Under the pieces are notes generated by a model that was given only the letters and a program-made list of their open reading frames with translations, did no database searches and had not been told where the DNA came from. A stretch of DNA of 64,000 bases from Arthrobacter sp. APC 3897 (GTDB lineage Bacteria > Actinomycetota > Actinomycetes > Actinomycetales > Micrococcaceae): NCBI RefSeq assembly GCF_030407495.1, contig NZ_JASDDG010000001.1, positions 1 to 64,000 of the forward strand, in the 5' to 3' direction. The position numbers and the translations under genes are program-made. Shown one piece after another: positions 27,359-36,705 of this stretch (position 1 is its first letter; each line of letters opens with the position of its first letter).

Positions 27359-27421
27359 CACCCCGCGGGTTTCCACCAGCTTTTCCACCGAAAGCACCAT
27401 CCCCAACCGAAAGAAGGACCC

Positions 27422-28735
27422 ATGTCCCTGCCGGCCTTTTTCCTGCCCCGCGCTGTCCCCCGCATTGTCCCCCGTACCCTGCCCACACTGGCTGCACTCT
27501 CCGTCGCGGCGCTCCTGCTCGCCGGCTGCGGCTCCGGCCAGAATCCTTCCGCACAACCGGCGTCCGGCCAGGCGTCCGGCCAGCCGTCGTCGTCGGACGC
27601 TGAAGAGTCCCCCCATGCTGAACCCCGCCTTGTCACCACCTACGACGGCGGTGTCCAGGTACTGGACGGAGAAACCCTGCAGGTCCTGGCCGACTTCGAA
27701 ATGACGGGATTCAACCGGATTAATCCCGCCGGCGACGGCCGGCACGTCATCATCTCCACCGCCAATGCCTTCAAGGTCCTGGACACCGGAGCATGGACCG
27801 ACAGCGACGGAAAGCACCGGGTTGCGGAACCCGCACTGACCGGTCTTGAGTTCGCAGCCAACAAGCCCGGACACGTGGTGCACCACGCGGGACGCACCGT
27901 CCTGTTCAGCGACGGGACGGGAGTGGTGGAGTCGTTCGACACTGCCGACCTCACCGCTTCGAAGGACGGGGAAAAGCCGGAAACCGACATCCATACGGCG
28001 GCGGAAGCCCATCACGGCGTGGCGGTGGAACTGTCCACGGGCGAGCTGGTGCTGACCCTCGGCAATGACGGGGAACGCCCCGGCATAACCGTCCTCGACG
28101 CGGACCGCGGGGAGATCCTCCGCAACGAGGACTGCCCCGGTGTGCACGGTGAAGCCACGGCAGCGGACGAAGCGGTCGTCATTGGCTGCGAGACAGGCGT
28201 GCTGGTCTATTCCGACGGTGTCATTACCAAAATTGACAGCCCGGATTCGTACGGGCGAATCGGAAACCAGGCCGGCTCCGAAGAGTCGGCTGTGACACTT
28301 GGCGATTACAAGTCGGACCCGGACGCCGAGCTGGAACGTCCGGAACGGATTTCCCTGATCAACACCGCCACCAAGCAGCTGCAGCTGGTGGATCTGGGCA
28401 CCAGCTACAGCTTCCGTTCGCTGGCCCGCGGACCTCACGGCGAAGCGCTGGTCCTGGGAACCGACGGCGCACTGCACACCATCGACCCGGACAGCGGGGC
28501 CATCACCGCGAGCACTCCGGTCCTCAGCCCCTGGGAAGAGCCGCTCGAGTGGCAGCAGCCCCGTCCCACACTGACCGTCGTGGACCACACCGCGTACATC
28601 ACGGATCCGTCCGCAAACACGGTCACCGCCGTGGACATCGAGTCCGGCACCGTCACCGCCACCGGGGAGCTGGAACACACCCCCAATGAGCTGACCGGGG
28701 TCCCGGGAGTGCTGGAGGGCCACTCGCACAGCTAG
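27422..28735 (+). CDS. aztD: Zinc metallochaperone AztD, copy 2 (lipoprotein)
   Basis: This 437-residue lipoprotein (lipobox LLAGC, Cys 36) has a Ser/Gln/Gly/Pro linker and then a beta-propeller-like domain. Here the motif KPGHVVHHAG (149-158) carries three His, and CPGVHGEA adds another. The cluster corresponding to HGDHKH of copy 1 is reduced to SDGKH. The tail ends in His-Ser-His-Ser. It should receive or deliver zinc for AztC. It follows aztC in the canonical order, so it is probably the ancestral copy. ATG 27422 follows AAAGAAGGA. Confidence 0.85.
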   Translation: MSLPAFFLPRAVPRIVPRTLPTLAALSVAALLLAGCGSGQNPSAQPASGQASGQPSSSDAEESPHAEPRLVTTYDGGVQVLDGETLQVLADFEMTGFNRINPAGDGRHVIISTANAFKVLDTGAWTDSDGKHRVAEPALTGLEFAANKPGHVVHHAGRTVLFSDGTGVVESFDTADLTASKDGEKPETDIHTAAEAHHGVAVELSTGELVLTLGNDGERPGITVLDADRGEILRNEDCPGVHGEATAADEAVVIGCETGVLVYSDGVITKIDSPDSYGRIGNQAGSEESAVTLGDYKSDPDAELERPERISLINTATKQLQLVDLGTSYSFRSLARGPHGEALVLGTDGALHTIDPDSGAITASTPVLSPWEEPLEWQQPRPTLTVVDHTAYITDPSANTVTAVDIESGTVTATGELEHTPNELTGVPGVLEGHSHS

Positions 28736-28758
28736 CCTGCCGGCACGGGCCGGTGCGG

Positions 28759-29787
28759 TCAGTCCTTCTTCCGGGCCCTGCTGGGTTGGACGCGCATCGG
28801 CTCGCCGGGCATCTTGGGATAGTCCGGCGGGAAGGGCATCTCACCGAGCCCATTGTCCAGGTCCCGCTGCCACCACTGCAGCAGCACCCCGATGCTCCCC
28901 GGATTGGAGCCCATGTCCGCCCAGGGATCCCCCGATGTCCGCAGCCGCTCGGGAACCGTGAGGATGGTGAAGTCCCGCGGATCAGCTCCTTCGAGTTCGT
29001 CCCACGTCAGCGGGGCGGACACCGGCGCGTGCGGCAGTGCACGCGGACTGTAGGCACCGGCGATGGTCCGGTCCCGGTTCGCCTGGTTGAAGTCCACGAA
29101 GATTCTCTCCCCGCGTTCCTCCTTCCACCACGCGGTGGTGACCCGCTCCGGCATCCTGCGCTCCAGTTCACGGGCGGCGGCTATGACGGCATGGCGGACA
29201 TCGAGGAACTCATGATCGGGGGTGATGGGTGCATAGACATGCAGCCCCCGGTTTCCCGACGTTTTGATGAACGCCTCGAGGCCTGCTTCGGCCAGGACGC
29301 TGCGGAGCTCGACGGCGGCGGGTACGGCGTCGTCGAAATCTGTGCCCGGCTGGGGATCCAGGTCAATGCGCAGCTGGTCCGGGTTGTCCGTGTTTTCGGC
29401 GCGGGAGGGCCAGGGGTGGAAGACCACCGTGTTCATCTGGACGGCCCACACTGCGGCTGCCGGTTCATCGAGGATCAGTTGGGGATGAGCGCGTGCACTT
29501 GGATAGGTCACGGTGACGGCGCGGATAAAGTCCGGCGCTCCCTTGGGCGGGTTCTTCGAAAAGAATTGTTCGCCCTCGATCCCTTCCGGGAACCTCTGCA
29601 GCGACACCGGCCGGTCTCCGTTGGCGGAGATGAAGGCCCCGCCAACTTCCACCAAATACTGTGCCAGGTCAAGCTTGGTCAGCCCCATATCAGGCCAAAG
29701 CACGCGGTCCGGGCTGGAAATCCGCATCTCGCGCTCGCCGTGGGGGCCAGGGACAGTCAGGGTGGTTGCTTTGCCGGCCATGGCCAT
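28759..29787 (-). CDS. LigD-type DNA polymerase (primase-like) domain protein
   Basis: This 342-residue protein equals the polymerase domain of DNA ligase D, used in bacterial non-homologous end joining to fill or extend broken ends. The metal-binding Asp pair is in RIDLDP (D142, D144), with a third Asp at D232 (FVDFNQ). The KTSGNRGLHVY block sits at 175-185. No ligase or nuclease domain is attached and no ku gene is visible in this window. ATG 29787 is used, with ATG 29781 as an alternative. It is convergent with the zinc locus. Confidence 0.88.
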   Translation of the reverse strand: MAMAGKATTLTVPGPHGEREMRISSPDRVLWPDMGLTKLDLAQYLVEVGGAFISANGDRPVSLQRFPEGIEGEQFFSKNPPKGAPDFIRAVTVTYPSARAHPQLILDEPAAAVWAVQMNTVVFHPWPSRAENTDNPDQLRIDLDPQPGTDFDDAVPAAVELRSVLAEAGLEAFIKTSGNRGLHVYAPITPDHEFLDVRHAVIAAARELERRMPERVTTAWWKEERGERIFVDFNQANRDRTIAGAYSPRALPHAPVSAPLTWDELEGADPRDFTILTVPERLRTSGDPWADMGSNPGSIGVLLQWWQRDLDNGLGEMPFPPDYPKMPGEPMRVQPSRARKKD

Positions 29788-29947
29788 AACCTACCCGCAA
29801 ATGCCGGTGCCGTCACGAGCGGGGTCCGCCGGCCAACCGCGGGTTTTCTTCGTGCTCCGGACCCGGCCGCGCCCTCTCGCCCTGTTCTGACGACCGTGCC
29901 GGAATTAGGCTTTTAGACAATCCGGTTTGGGAAAGGACTGCCTCCGC

Positions 29948-31663
29948 ATGAGGAACCCGTATCAGCCGGCGTGGTGGACCAACGCCGTCGTTTATCAGAT
30001 CTACACGCGGAGTTTCGCGGACACCACCGGGGACGGGATCGGGGACATCCCCGGGGTCATTGAACATCTTGACCACCTCAGCGACTTGGGTGTGGACGTC
30101 ATCTGGCTTTCCCCCATCCATGAGTCCCCCCAGCAGGACAACGGGTACGACATCTCCAATTACCGGCGCATCGATGAGTTGTACGGCACCGAGGAAGAGT
30201 TTGACCTCCTGCTGGCCGAAGTGCACCGGCGCGGGATGAAGCTGATTATGGACCTGGTGGTGAACCACACCTCGGACGAGCACTCCGCCTTTGTAGTCTC
30301 CTCATCCTCACTCATGAACGTTTCCCGGGACTCCTACTTCTGGCGCAATCCCCGGCGCGGGTTCTCACCTGATGAGCCCGGCGCCGAGCCGAACAATTGG
30401 GGCTCCATCTTCGGCGGCAGCGCCTGGACTTACCATCCGGGCACTAAGCAGTACTACCTGCACCTGTTTAGTCCGCACCAGCCTGACCTGAACTGGGAAA
30501 GCAGCCGCGTGCGCAGCGGCGTCTACGACATGATGAACTGGTGGCTGGACCGCGGCATTGACGGGTTCCGCATGGACGCCATCAATTTCATCTCCAAGCG
30601 GGCCTCCCTGCCGGACAGCCCGGTGGCAGGCGGCGGAATGTACGCCAACGGCGCTCCGTCCTATGTGTCCGGTCCGAGGGTCCATGAGTTCATCCAGGAG
30701 ATGATGAGGGCCGTCTTCGGCTACCGGACCCGTGACTACCTGGTGGTGGGCGAGACCGACGGCGTGACGGTTGAGGAAGCCCTGCTGTTCACCGATTCCC
30801 TGCGCGGGGAACTGGATATGGTCTTCCAGTTTGAGCATATGCGGTTGGACTACGGCCCGGGCGGCAAATGGGATCACCTGCAGATGAACCTGTGTGATTT
30901 CAAGACGATCACGAACCGTTGGCAGCACTCACTGGCTGACCGCGGCTGGAACAGTCTGTATCTGGGAAATCACGACCAGCCCCGGTCCGTGTCGCGATTC
31001 GGCGATGACGCAGAGTACCGGTACGAATCAGCCACCCTGTGGGCGACAGTGATGTACCTGCAGCGCGGAACACCCTTCATTTTCCAGGGCGAGGAGATCG
31101 GCATGACCAATGCCGGCTTCACGTCCCTGGACCAGTACCGGGACCTGGAGTCGCTGGCATTCTACGAATATGCGCTGCGCAGGGGCATGGACGATGAGAA
31201 TGCACTGGCCGCTCTGGGGAAGGCCAGCAGAGACAACGCCCGCACTCCCATGCAGTGGGATGACTCGCCCTACGCGGGATTCAGCACGGATAAACCCTGG
31301 ATTGACGTCAATCCCAACTACCGCTCCATCAATGTTGCAGCGGACAGGGCCGCCGAAAAATCCGTGTTCCGCTACTACCGGCGGCTCATCAAGCTTCGGC
31401 ATCAATCGGCAGTGGTTGCCCTTGGCGAATTTGAAATGCTGGCGCCTGAAGACACACGGCTTTTTGCGTTCCGGCGCACCTTGGGCGGGGAATCGCTGGG
31501 CATCATCTGCAATGTCTCCGGCGACATGCTTCCGGTGCCCCTGTCTTTCCGTGATCCCGATATGGAGCTGGTCCTGGGCAACTACAGCGACTCCGGTGAC
31601 CGGGAGGTGCTGAGGCCCTGGGAGGCAAGAGTCCATGACCTCCGCGGTGTCAGCGCCGGATAA
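29948..31663 (+). CDS. Alpha-glucosidase, GH13 (subfamily 31-like)
   Basis: This 571-residue cytoplasmic glycosidase acts on alpha-glucosides such as maltose, isomaltose or sucrose-type substrates. The GH13 motifs are DLVVNH (102-107), GFRMDAI with nucleophile D210, VVGETDG with acid/base E269, and GNHDQPR with transition-state D343. QPDLNWE (178-184) is the region V form of the oligo-1,6-glucosidase group. ATG 29948 follows AAAGGA. The last 14 bases overlap the convergent response-regulator gene. No signal peptide is seen. Confidence 0.92.
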   Translation: MRNPYQPAWWTNAVVYQIYTRSFADTTGDGIGDIPGVIEHLDHLSDLGVDVIWLSPIHESPQQDNGYDISNYRRIDELYGTEEEFDLLLAEVHRRGMKLIMDLVVNHTSDEHSAFVVSSSSLMNVSRDSYFWRNPRRGFSPDEPGAEPNNWGSIFGGSAWTYHPGTKQYYLHLFSPHQPDLNWESSRVRSGVYDMMNWWLDRGIDGFRMDAINFISKRASLPDSPVAGGGMYANGAPSYVSGPRVHEFIQEMMRAVFGYRTRDYLVVGETDGVTVEEALLFTDSLRGELDMVFQFEHMRLDYGPGGKWDHLQMNLCDFKTITNRWQHSLADRGWNSLYLGNHDQPRSVSRFGDDAEYRYESATLWATVMYLQRGTPFIFQGEEIGMTNAGFTSLDQYRDLESLAFYEYALRRGMDDENALAALGKASRDNARTPMQWDDSPYAGFSTDKPWIDVNPNYRSINVAADRAAEKSVFRYYRRLIKLRHQSAVVALGEFEMLAPEDTRLFAFRRTLGGESLGIICNVSGDMLPVPLSFRDPDMELVLGNYSDSGDREVLRPWEARVHDLRGVSAG

Positions 31664-32291
31664 TCCGCCTCTTCCGGGACTCATTGACGGCTGCCGTACG
31701 GTTGTCAACGCCCAGCTTCCCGTAGATGTGGACCAGGTGTGTTTTGACGGTGGCCTCGGAGATAAAGAGCTTCCGGGCTATGGCCCGGTTGGCTAATCCG
31801 TCGGCAAGCAGTTCCAGCAGTTCCAGTTCCCGCGGGCTCAGCGTGGTCTCGGGGCTGCGCAGCTGCCCGAGCAGGCGTCCGGCCACCTGTGGAGCCAACG
31901 CCGTTCGCCCCTGCGCAGCTGCTGCCACTGCAGAGCTGATGTCCTCCGGCTCCGCGTCCTTGAGCATATAGCCGGCGGCGCCGGCATCCACTGCCGCAAG
32001 GATGTCCGCGTCGCTGTCATAGGTCGTGAGAATGAGAACCGGCGGGCCGCAGGCAGCACGGATCTGCCGGGTAGCCTCCGCCCCGTCCAGGCCGGACCCC
32101 ATCTGCAGATCCATCAGCACCACGTCAAACGGTGTGCCCAGCGCTTCCTGCCGGGCCACTTCGGCAACTGCCGAGGCGCCGTCAGCCGCTTCTGCCGCCA
32201 CCTCCAACCCGTCGAAGTCACCGAGCAGGGCCCTCAGCCCGGCACGAACCACCGGGTGGTCATCCACCAACAGGACACGGATGACGCTCAT
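31650..32291 (-). CDS. NarL/LuxR family response regulator
   Basis: This 213-residue regulator has a receiver domain with D10 and D11, phosphorylation site D61 (VVLMDLQMG) and K in MLKDAEP. A C-terminal LuxR helix-turn-helix follows (LSPRELELLELLADGLANRAIA, then TVKTHL). It is activated by the histidine kinase whose stop overlaps its start (ATGA at 32288-32291). The most likely target is the divergent ABC transporter operon at 33786-35641. Confidence 0.93.
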   Translation of the reverse strand: MSVIRVLLVDDHPVVRAGLRALLGDFDGLEVAAEAADGASAVAEVARQEALGTPFDVVLMDLQMGSGLDGAEATRQIRAACGPPVLILTTYDSDADILAAVDAGAAGYMLKDAEPEDISSAVAAAAQGRTALAPQVAGRLLGQLRSPETTLSPRELELLELLADGLANRAIARKLFISEATVKTHLVHIYGKLGVDNRTAAVNESRKRRIIRR

Positions 32292-33607
32292 ATCTTCCTC
32301 CCGGAAACCGCGGCGGGATCCGCTGCAGGTTCCAGGGGCAGCCGCAATGCCACCACGGTCCCCTCGCCCGGCGTCGATTCCACGCTGAGGGACCCCTGCA
32401 GGTCGGCGATCCTCTCGCGCAGGGACAACAGGCCAAACCCCGAACCGTCCGGACGGGGCCCAGCGGGAAGCATGCCCGGGTCGAAGCCGGCACCGTCGTC
32501 GAAGACATCCAGCGCTACGGAATCCGGGGAGAACCCCAGGGTCACCACCGCACGGGAAGCTTTGGCGTGGGACTCGATATTGGCCAGCAGCGACTGCGCG
32601 GCACGCAGCAGGGTTGCCTCATAGGCCGGATGCAGGGGCACCGGGGTTCCGTCCACCCGGAACAGACACTGCAGTTGCCTCCCCCCGGCGGCTGCCCGCC
32701 GTGCAGTATCCGAGCACAGCGCGGCCAGGCGGGTGTCGAGGGAACCCCGCTCCAGCGGCGCCGCAGCGAGGTCGCGGACAAAACGACGCGCCTCCGCCAG
32801 GTTCTCTGCAGCCGTGTTCTGCACCAGGGCCAAACGTTCCCTGGCCAGCGAATGGTCCCCCGACTCCAAAGCAGTACCTGCGGCACGGGAGAGCAGCACG
32901 ATGCTGGAAAGCCCCTGGGCCAGGGTGTCGTGGATTTCACGGGCCAGCCGCTCGCGTTCGGTGAGCACGCCCGCGAAGTGCTGGGACGCGGCCAGTTCAC
33001 CGCGTGTGCGGTGCAGTTCGGCAAGCGCAAGGCGCTGGTTCAGGCTTTCACGGTGGAGGGCCGAATAGGCGCTGCCCATGATGACGGCAAACAACGCACC
33101 TATGACGGGGCCGAGCAGGGCAGCGGCGCTGGGCTGGCCGGTGCGTGCCCACTGGGCGAGAACCACGGCGGCCGTGGTGACGAGGACGGCAGCGAGCGCA
33201 GGCACGGTTCGCAGCAGCTGAAGGTCCAGGAAAAACAGCGGAAAGGCCAGCCACGAGAATTCCGGGCTGATTACCAGCAGGCACAGCCATAACAACGTCA
33301 CGACGCCCAGCCACGCCGCACCGTACCGGCGCGGCTCCGGTCCGCTGCCGGAGGAGGCATGCCGGCTCTCAGCGACGGTGCCCGCCAGATAGACCCCGGC
33401 CAGCAGTGCGCTGAGGACGTAGGCGGATACACGCGCCGGCCAGGGCAGCGCCGTCAGGCTCATCTGGATGACTGCCAGCAGGAGCAGGCCGCCGAACGCC
33501 GTGTGCAGGGCAATCCGCAGTGCCTGCAGCACCATGTCTCCCGGGGAAGCATCGGGAACCGCAGGTCGCGGAACCGGCCGCCGCTGGGTAGGAATCCGGG
33601 CACTCAT
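32288..33607 (-). CDS. Two-component sensor histidine kinase (NarL-partner type)
   Basis: This 439-residue membrane kinase has about six hydrophobic helices between residues 30 and 180. A short linker helix precedes a HisKA_3 dimerisation domain with phosphorylated H226 (LAREIHDTLAQGL). An ATPase domain follows, with DDGAGFDP and GSGFGLLSLRERI. The absence of a large extracellular loop suggests sensing inside the membrane or through the transporter. ATG 33607 starts the recognisable protein, and the open frame upstream is intergenic. Confidence 0.92.
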   Translation of the reverse strand: MSARIPTQRRPVPRPAVPDASPGDMVLQALRIALHTAFGGLLLLAVIQMSLTALPWPARVSAYVLSALLAGVYLAGTVAESRHASSGSGPEPRRYGAAWLGVVTLLWLCLLVISPEFSWLAFPLFFLDLQLLRTVPALAAVLVTTAAVVLAQWARTGQPSAAALLGPVIGALFAVIMGSAYSALHRESLNQRLALAELHRTRGELAASQHFAGVLTERERLAREIHDTLAQGLSSIVLLSRAAGTALESGDHSLARERLALVQNTAAENLAEARRFVRDLAAAPLERGSLDTRLAALCSDTARRAAAGGRQLQCLFRVDGTPVPLHPAYEATLLRAAQSLLANIESHAKASRAVVTLGFSPDSVALDVFDDGAGFDPGMLPAGPRPDGSGFGLLSLRERIADLQGSLSVESTPGEGTVVALRLPLEPAADPAAVSGRKI

Positions 33608-33785
33608 ATCTTCCAGCCTAGGCCGCCCGGTTCCTCCGCACATCAACCGTTTGGTGGAGCGCGGCCTCAGCCCAACAGCCGGCACGGATAGACCGTCCGC
33701 CCGATGGAACGGCTGGGCTTTCGCGGGACGGTGGAACAAGGACACCCGGCCGGACATCCCGGCCGATGATCTGAAAGGAAGCATC

Positions 33786-34874
33786 GTGTATCTCGCACTC
33801 CGTGACATCCGCTTCGCCAAGGGGCGCTTTGCCCTGATGGGCAGCGTGGTGGCACTGATCTCCCTGCTGCTCGTGCTGCTCTCCGGGCTCACCGCCGGGC
33901 TGGGCAACCAAAATACTGCGGCCGTGGCAGGGCTTGCGGACCAGGGGATCAGCTCCGTTGCGTTTGGCGCTCCCGGCGACAATGAGCCCAAGGCCTCCTA
34001 CACCGAGTCCGCGGTGACCGCCGGGCAGTTGCAGCAGTGGCGCAGCAGTGAAGGCGTGGGCCACGCGGAGCCGCTCGGCATCACCCAAACCCGGGCCGTG
34101 GCCGGGTCCACGGCCAATGTCGCCGTTTTCGGCGTCGAGTCCGGTTCGGCGCTGGCTCCGTACAGCGTGGACGACGGCGGTGTGATCCTCGGTTCCTCCA
34201 CGGCCGAAGATCTCGGCGTGGAGGTGGGCGGCACAGTTGCCCTGGCCGGCCGGAGCCTGACCGTGAGCGCGGTCACCGGAGACTCCTGGTACAGCCACAC
34301 CCCGGTGGCGTGGACTTCGCTGAACACCTGGCAGCAGGTGGCCCATACCGATGATGCGTCCCTGTCCGAACCGCCGGTTGCCACCGTCATCGTCGCCGAC
34401 GCGGATGACGCCGCAGCGAAATCCGCTGACGCTGCTGCCGGGACGGTCTCCACTGACGTCCGCGGCTCCTTCAGCGCCCTGGGCTCCTACACCTCCGAAA
34501 ACGGATCGCTGCTCCTGATGCAGGCGTTCCTCTATGGAATTTCCGCGCTGGTGATCGTGGCGTTCCTGACCGTCTGGACCGTACAGCGCACCCGGGACAT
34601 TGCCGTGCTCAAGGCGCTGGGCGGTTCCTCGTCCTACCTGCTCAGGGATGCGCTCGCGCAGGCAGCCATTGTCCTGGTCAGCGGTGCCCTCCTGGGCGGC
34701 CTTTTGGGTGTGGGAATCGGTGCTGTTGCAGCACAGGTTGCCCCGTTCCTCGCCAGCACAGCCACCACGGTGCTGCCCATTCTGGGAATCATCGTGCTGG
34801 GGCTGGCCGGGGCTGCGCTCGCCGTCCGCAGTGTCACCAAAGTCGACCCGCTGACCGCCCTGGGCGGGAACTGA
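33786..34874 (+). CDS. ABC transporter permease, FtsX/MacB type
   Basis: This 362-residue permease has one N-terminal membrane helix (residues about 15-40). A large extracytoplasmic domain follows (about 45-235), then three C-terminal helices with an FtsX-like core (TRDIAVLKALGGSS). This architecture fits lipoprotein or antimicrobial-peptide export or resistance modules. The GTG start at 33786 has GAAAGGA 6 bases upstream. It is divergent from the kinase gene and forms an operon with the ATPase 41 bases downstream. Confidence 0.85.
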   Translation: MYLALRDIRFAKGRFALMGSVVALISLLLVLLSGLTAGLGNQNTAAVAGLADQGISSVAFGAPGDNEPKASYTESAVTAGQLQQWRSSEGVGHAEPLGITQTRAVAGSTANVAVFGVESGSALAPYSVDDGGVILGSSTAEDLGVEVGGTVALAGRSLTVSAVTGDSWYSHTPVAWTSLNTWQQVAHTDDASLSEPPVATVIVADADDAAAKSADAAAGTVSTDVRGSFSALGSYTSENGSLLLMQAFLYGISALVIVAFLTVWTVQRTRDIAVLKALGGSSSYLLRDALAQAAIVLVSGALLGGLLGVGIGAVAAQVAPFLASTATTVLPILGIIVLGLAGAALAVRSVTKVDPLTALGGN

Positions 34875-34915
34875 CGATGCCCGCCTCAACAAACCCCTCC
34901 CGAAAGGACCACTCC

Positions 34916-35641
34916 ATGCCTGTATCCGCTGCTCTGTCCCTGACCGGCGTCACGCTGGAATATCCCGACGGTGAAGGAACGCTCAAGGCACTGGATAATG
35001 TCAGCCTGCACGTTCCGGCCGGCCGGATCCTCTCCCTGACGGGCCCCTCAGGCTCCGGCAAATCGTCTCTGCTGGCAGTGTCCGCCACCCTTATCCGCCC
35101 CACGGCCGGCCGGGTCGAGGTGGCCGGCGTGGACACTTCAACGCTGGACGACGCCGGCCGCACAACCCTGCGGCGCGGCAAAGTGGGCTTGATCTTCCAG
35201 CAGCCCAATTTGCTGCCTTCCCTCACCGCGGCGGAACAGCTGATTATCACCGACCGGCTGCGCGGTGTGCACGCGTCCGCGTCCGCCGCGCGGGCAATGG
35301 AATTGCTGGACCTCGTGGGACTGGCTTCGGCAGCGAACAAGCGCCCGCACCAGCTGTCCGGCGGCCAGCGGCAGCGGGTCAACATTGCACGCGCACTGAT
35401 GGGAAGTCCGGCGCTGATGCTGGTGGATGAGCCCACTGCAGCCCTGGACCATGAACGCTCCGAGAGCATTGTGAAGCTGCTCGTGCAACTGACCCGGGAA
35501 TTTGGCTTCGGGACGGTTATGGTCACGCATGACACGGACTTTGTCCCGCTCACCGATGCCGTGGCGGTCATGCGTGACGGCTGCCTTAGCGCCGGTGTCA
35601 TGACGCCCGCCGCGGCGCAGGGGTATGGTCTGCACAGGTAA
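34916..35641 (+). CDS. ABC transporter ATP-binding protein (MacB/LolD type)
   Basis: This 241-residue ATPase has Walker A GPSGSGKS, a Q-loop FQQPNLLPSL, signature LSGGQRQR, Walker B LMLVDEPT and an H-loop VTHD. The FQQPNLLPSLTA stretch is typical of ATPases that pair with FtsX-type permeases. ATG 34916 follows GAAAGGA. With the preceding permease and the divergent two-component system it makes a likely stress- or peptide-responsive detoxification unit. The ligand is unknown. Confidence 0.9.
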   Translation: MPVSAALSLTGVTLEYPDGEGTLKALDNVSLHVPAGRILSLTGPSGSGKSSLLAVSATLIRPTAGRVEVAGVDTSTLDDAGRTTLRRGKVGLIFQQPNLLPSLTAAEQLIITDRLRGVHASASAARAMELLDLVGLASAANKRPHQLSGGQRQRVNIARALMGSPALMLVDEPTAALDHERSESIVKLLVQLTREFGFGTVMVTHDTDFVPLTDAVAVMRDGCLSAGVMTPAAAQGYGLHR

Positions 35642-35711
35642 ACTCCAAAGTGCGCGGAGAATGCGCCCTTCCCGCACCTTCACATCCCGCCCCGCCCTGA
35701 CAGGAATCGCC

Positions 35712-36623
35712 TTGAAACGTGCAATCAGTCCCAATGGAAGGATCATTTCGCTGGAGGCCGGTCCTTATACGGCTGGAATCGCAACCGTGGGTGCCGGCAT
35801 TCAAAGCCTCACCCACAGCGCGCGGTCCCTGGTGCTGCCCTTTGATCCGGACAAGGTGCCGCATGCCTATGCCGGGAAGACGCTGGCTCCGTGGCCCAAC
35901 CGGATTGACGGCGGCAGGTACGTTTTTCGGGGCCGGAGCTATGAGGTTCCGGTCAATGAGGCTTCCACCGGTACCGCCCTTCACGGCCTCGTGGTCTGGG
36001 ACGAGTGGCAGGTCGTTTCGGAGTCTGCCGAATCAGCCGTGCTGGCCAACACGCTGCACGGGCAGCCCGGCTATCCGCACCAGCTGATGCTGGAGGCTGA
36101 GTTCTCCCTGACTGCGGATACCGGCCTCACCGTGACCATCCGGGCTACCAATGCGGGCAGCACGGCAGCGCCGTACGGCGTTTCATCGCATCCGTACCTC
36201 ACCGCAGGAGACAAAGCGGTGGACGACTGCGAGGTCAGTTTCACCGCAGCACAGGTCCTGATGACCGATGACCGGCTCCTGCCGCTGGAACTGAAGGAAA
36301 CCGCGGGGTCGGAGTTCGATTTTTCCCGTCCCCGCGTCCTGGGCGGAATGAGCCTGGACCACGCGTTCACGGGATTGCCCGACGACGGCTGGCAGGTCAC
36401 GCTGCGCGATCCCGCCACCGGCGCGGCCACTGTTCTCTCGGTTCCGGCCGGCCCGGAGGGATCCGCCTGGCTGCAGGTCTATTCCGGTGAGGAGCTCGGG
36501 CGGCGCGGCATGGCCGTTGAGCCGATGACGTGCCCGCCGGACGCCTTCAACACCGGTACGGACCTGATCGTGCTGGAACCCGGGGATGAACACAGGTTCT
36601 CGTATTCGATCAGCGCCGGATAA
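35712..36623 (+). CDS. Aldose 1-epimerase family protein
   Basis: This protein of about 303 residues interconverts alpha and beta anomers of aldoses. The galactose-mutarotase fold signatures are APWPNRIDGG, TALHGLVV, VSSHPYL with the acid His, and AVEPMTCPPDAFN with the base Glu. TTG 35712 behind AGGA fits the usual family N-terminus, and an in-frame ATG at 35661 is the alternative. It lies just before the arabinose regulator and probably supports sugar use. A transcriptional link to either side is unproven. Confidence 0.87.
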   Translation: MKRAISPNGRIISLEAGPYTAGIATVGAGIQSLTHSARSLVLPFDPDKVPHAYAGKTLAPWPNRIDGGRYVFRGRSYEVPVNEASTGTALHGLVVWDEWQVVSESAESAVLANTLHGQPGYPHQLMLEAEFSLTADTGLTVTIRATNAGSTAAPYGVSSHPYLTAGDKAVDDCEVSFTAAQVLMTDDRLLPLELKETAGSEFDFSRPRVLGGMSLDHAFTGLPDDGWQVTLRDPATGAATVLSVPAGPEGSAWLQVYSGEELGRRGMAVEPMTCPPDAFNTGTDLIVLEPGDEHRFSYSISAG

Positions 36624-36705
36624 CTCCTTCGCCGGACCGCCACCCCAAATCCGCACTGGATGACAGCCACCGGCTGATTCCGGCTGCGCCAACCGGAAGA
36701 TATCA

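Noticed and set aside
26426-28729. A 767-codon open frame on the minus strand opposite aztC and the second aztD
   Set aside because: It is an antisense frame kept open by high GC. It has no recognisable domain, while the plus strand carries complete lipoproteins with ribosome sites and motifs.
33608-33991. N-terminal extension of the histidine kinase frame
   Set aside because: It runs across the divergent promoter region into the permease gene on the other strand.
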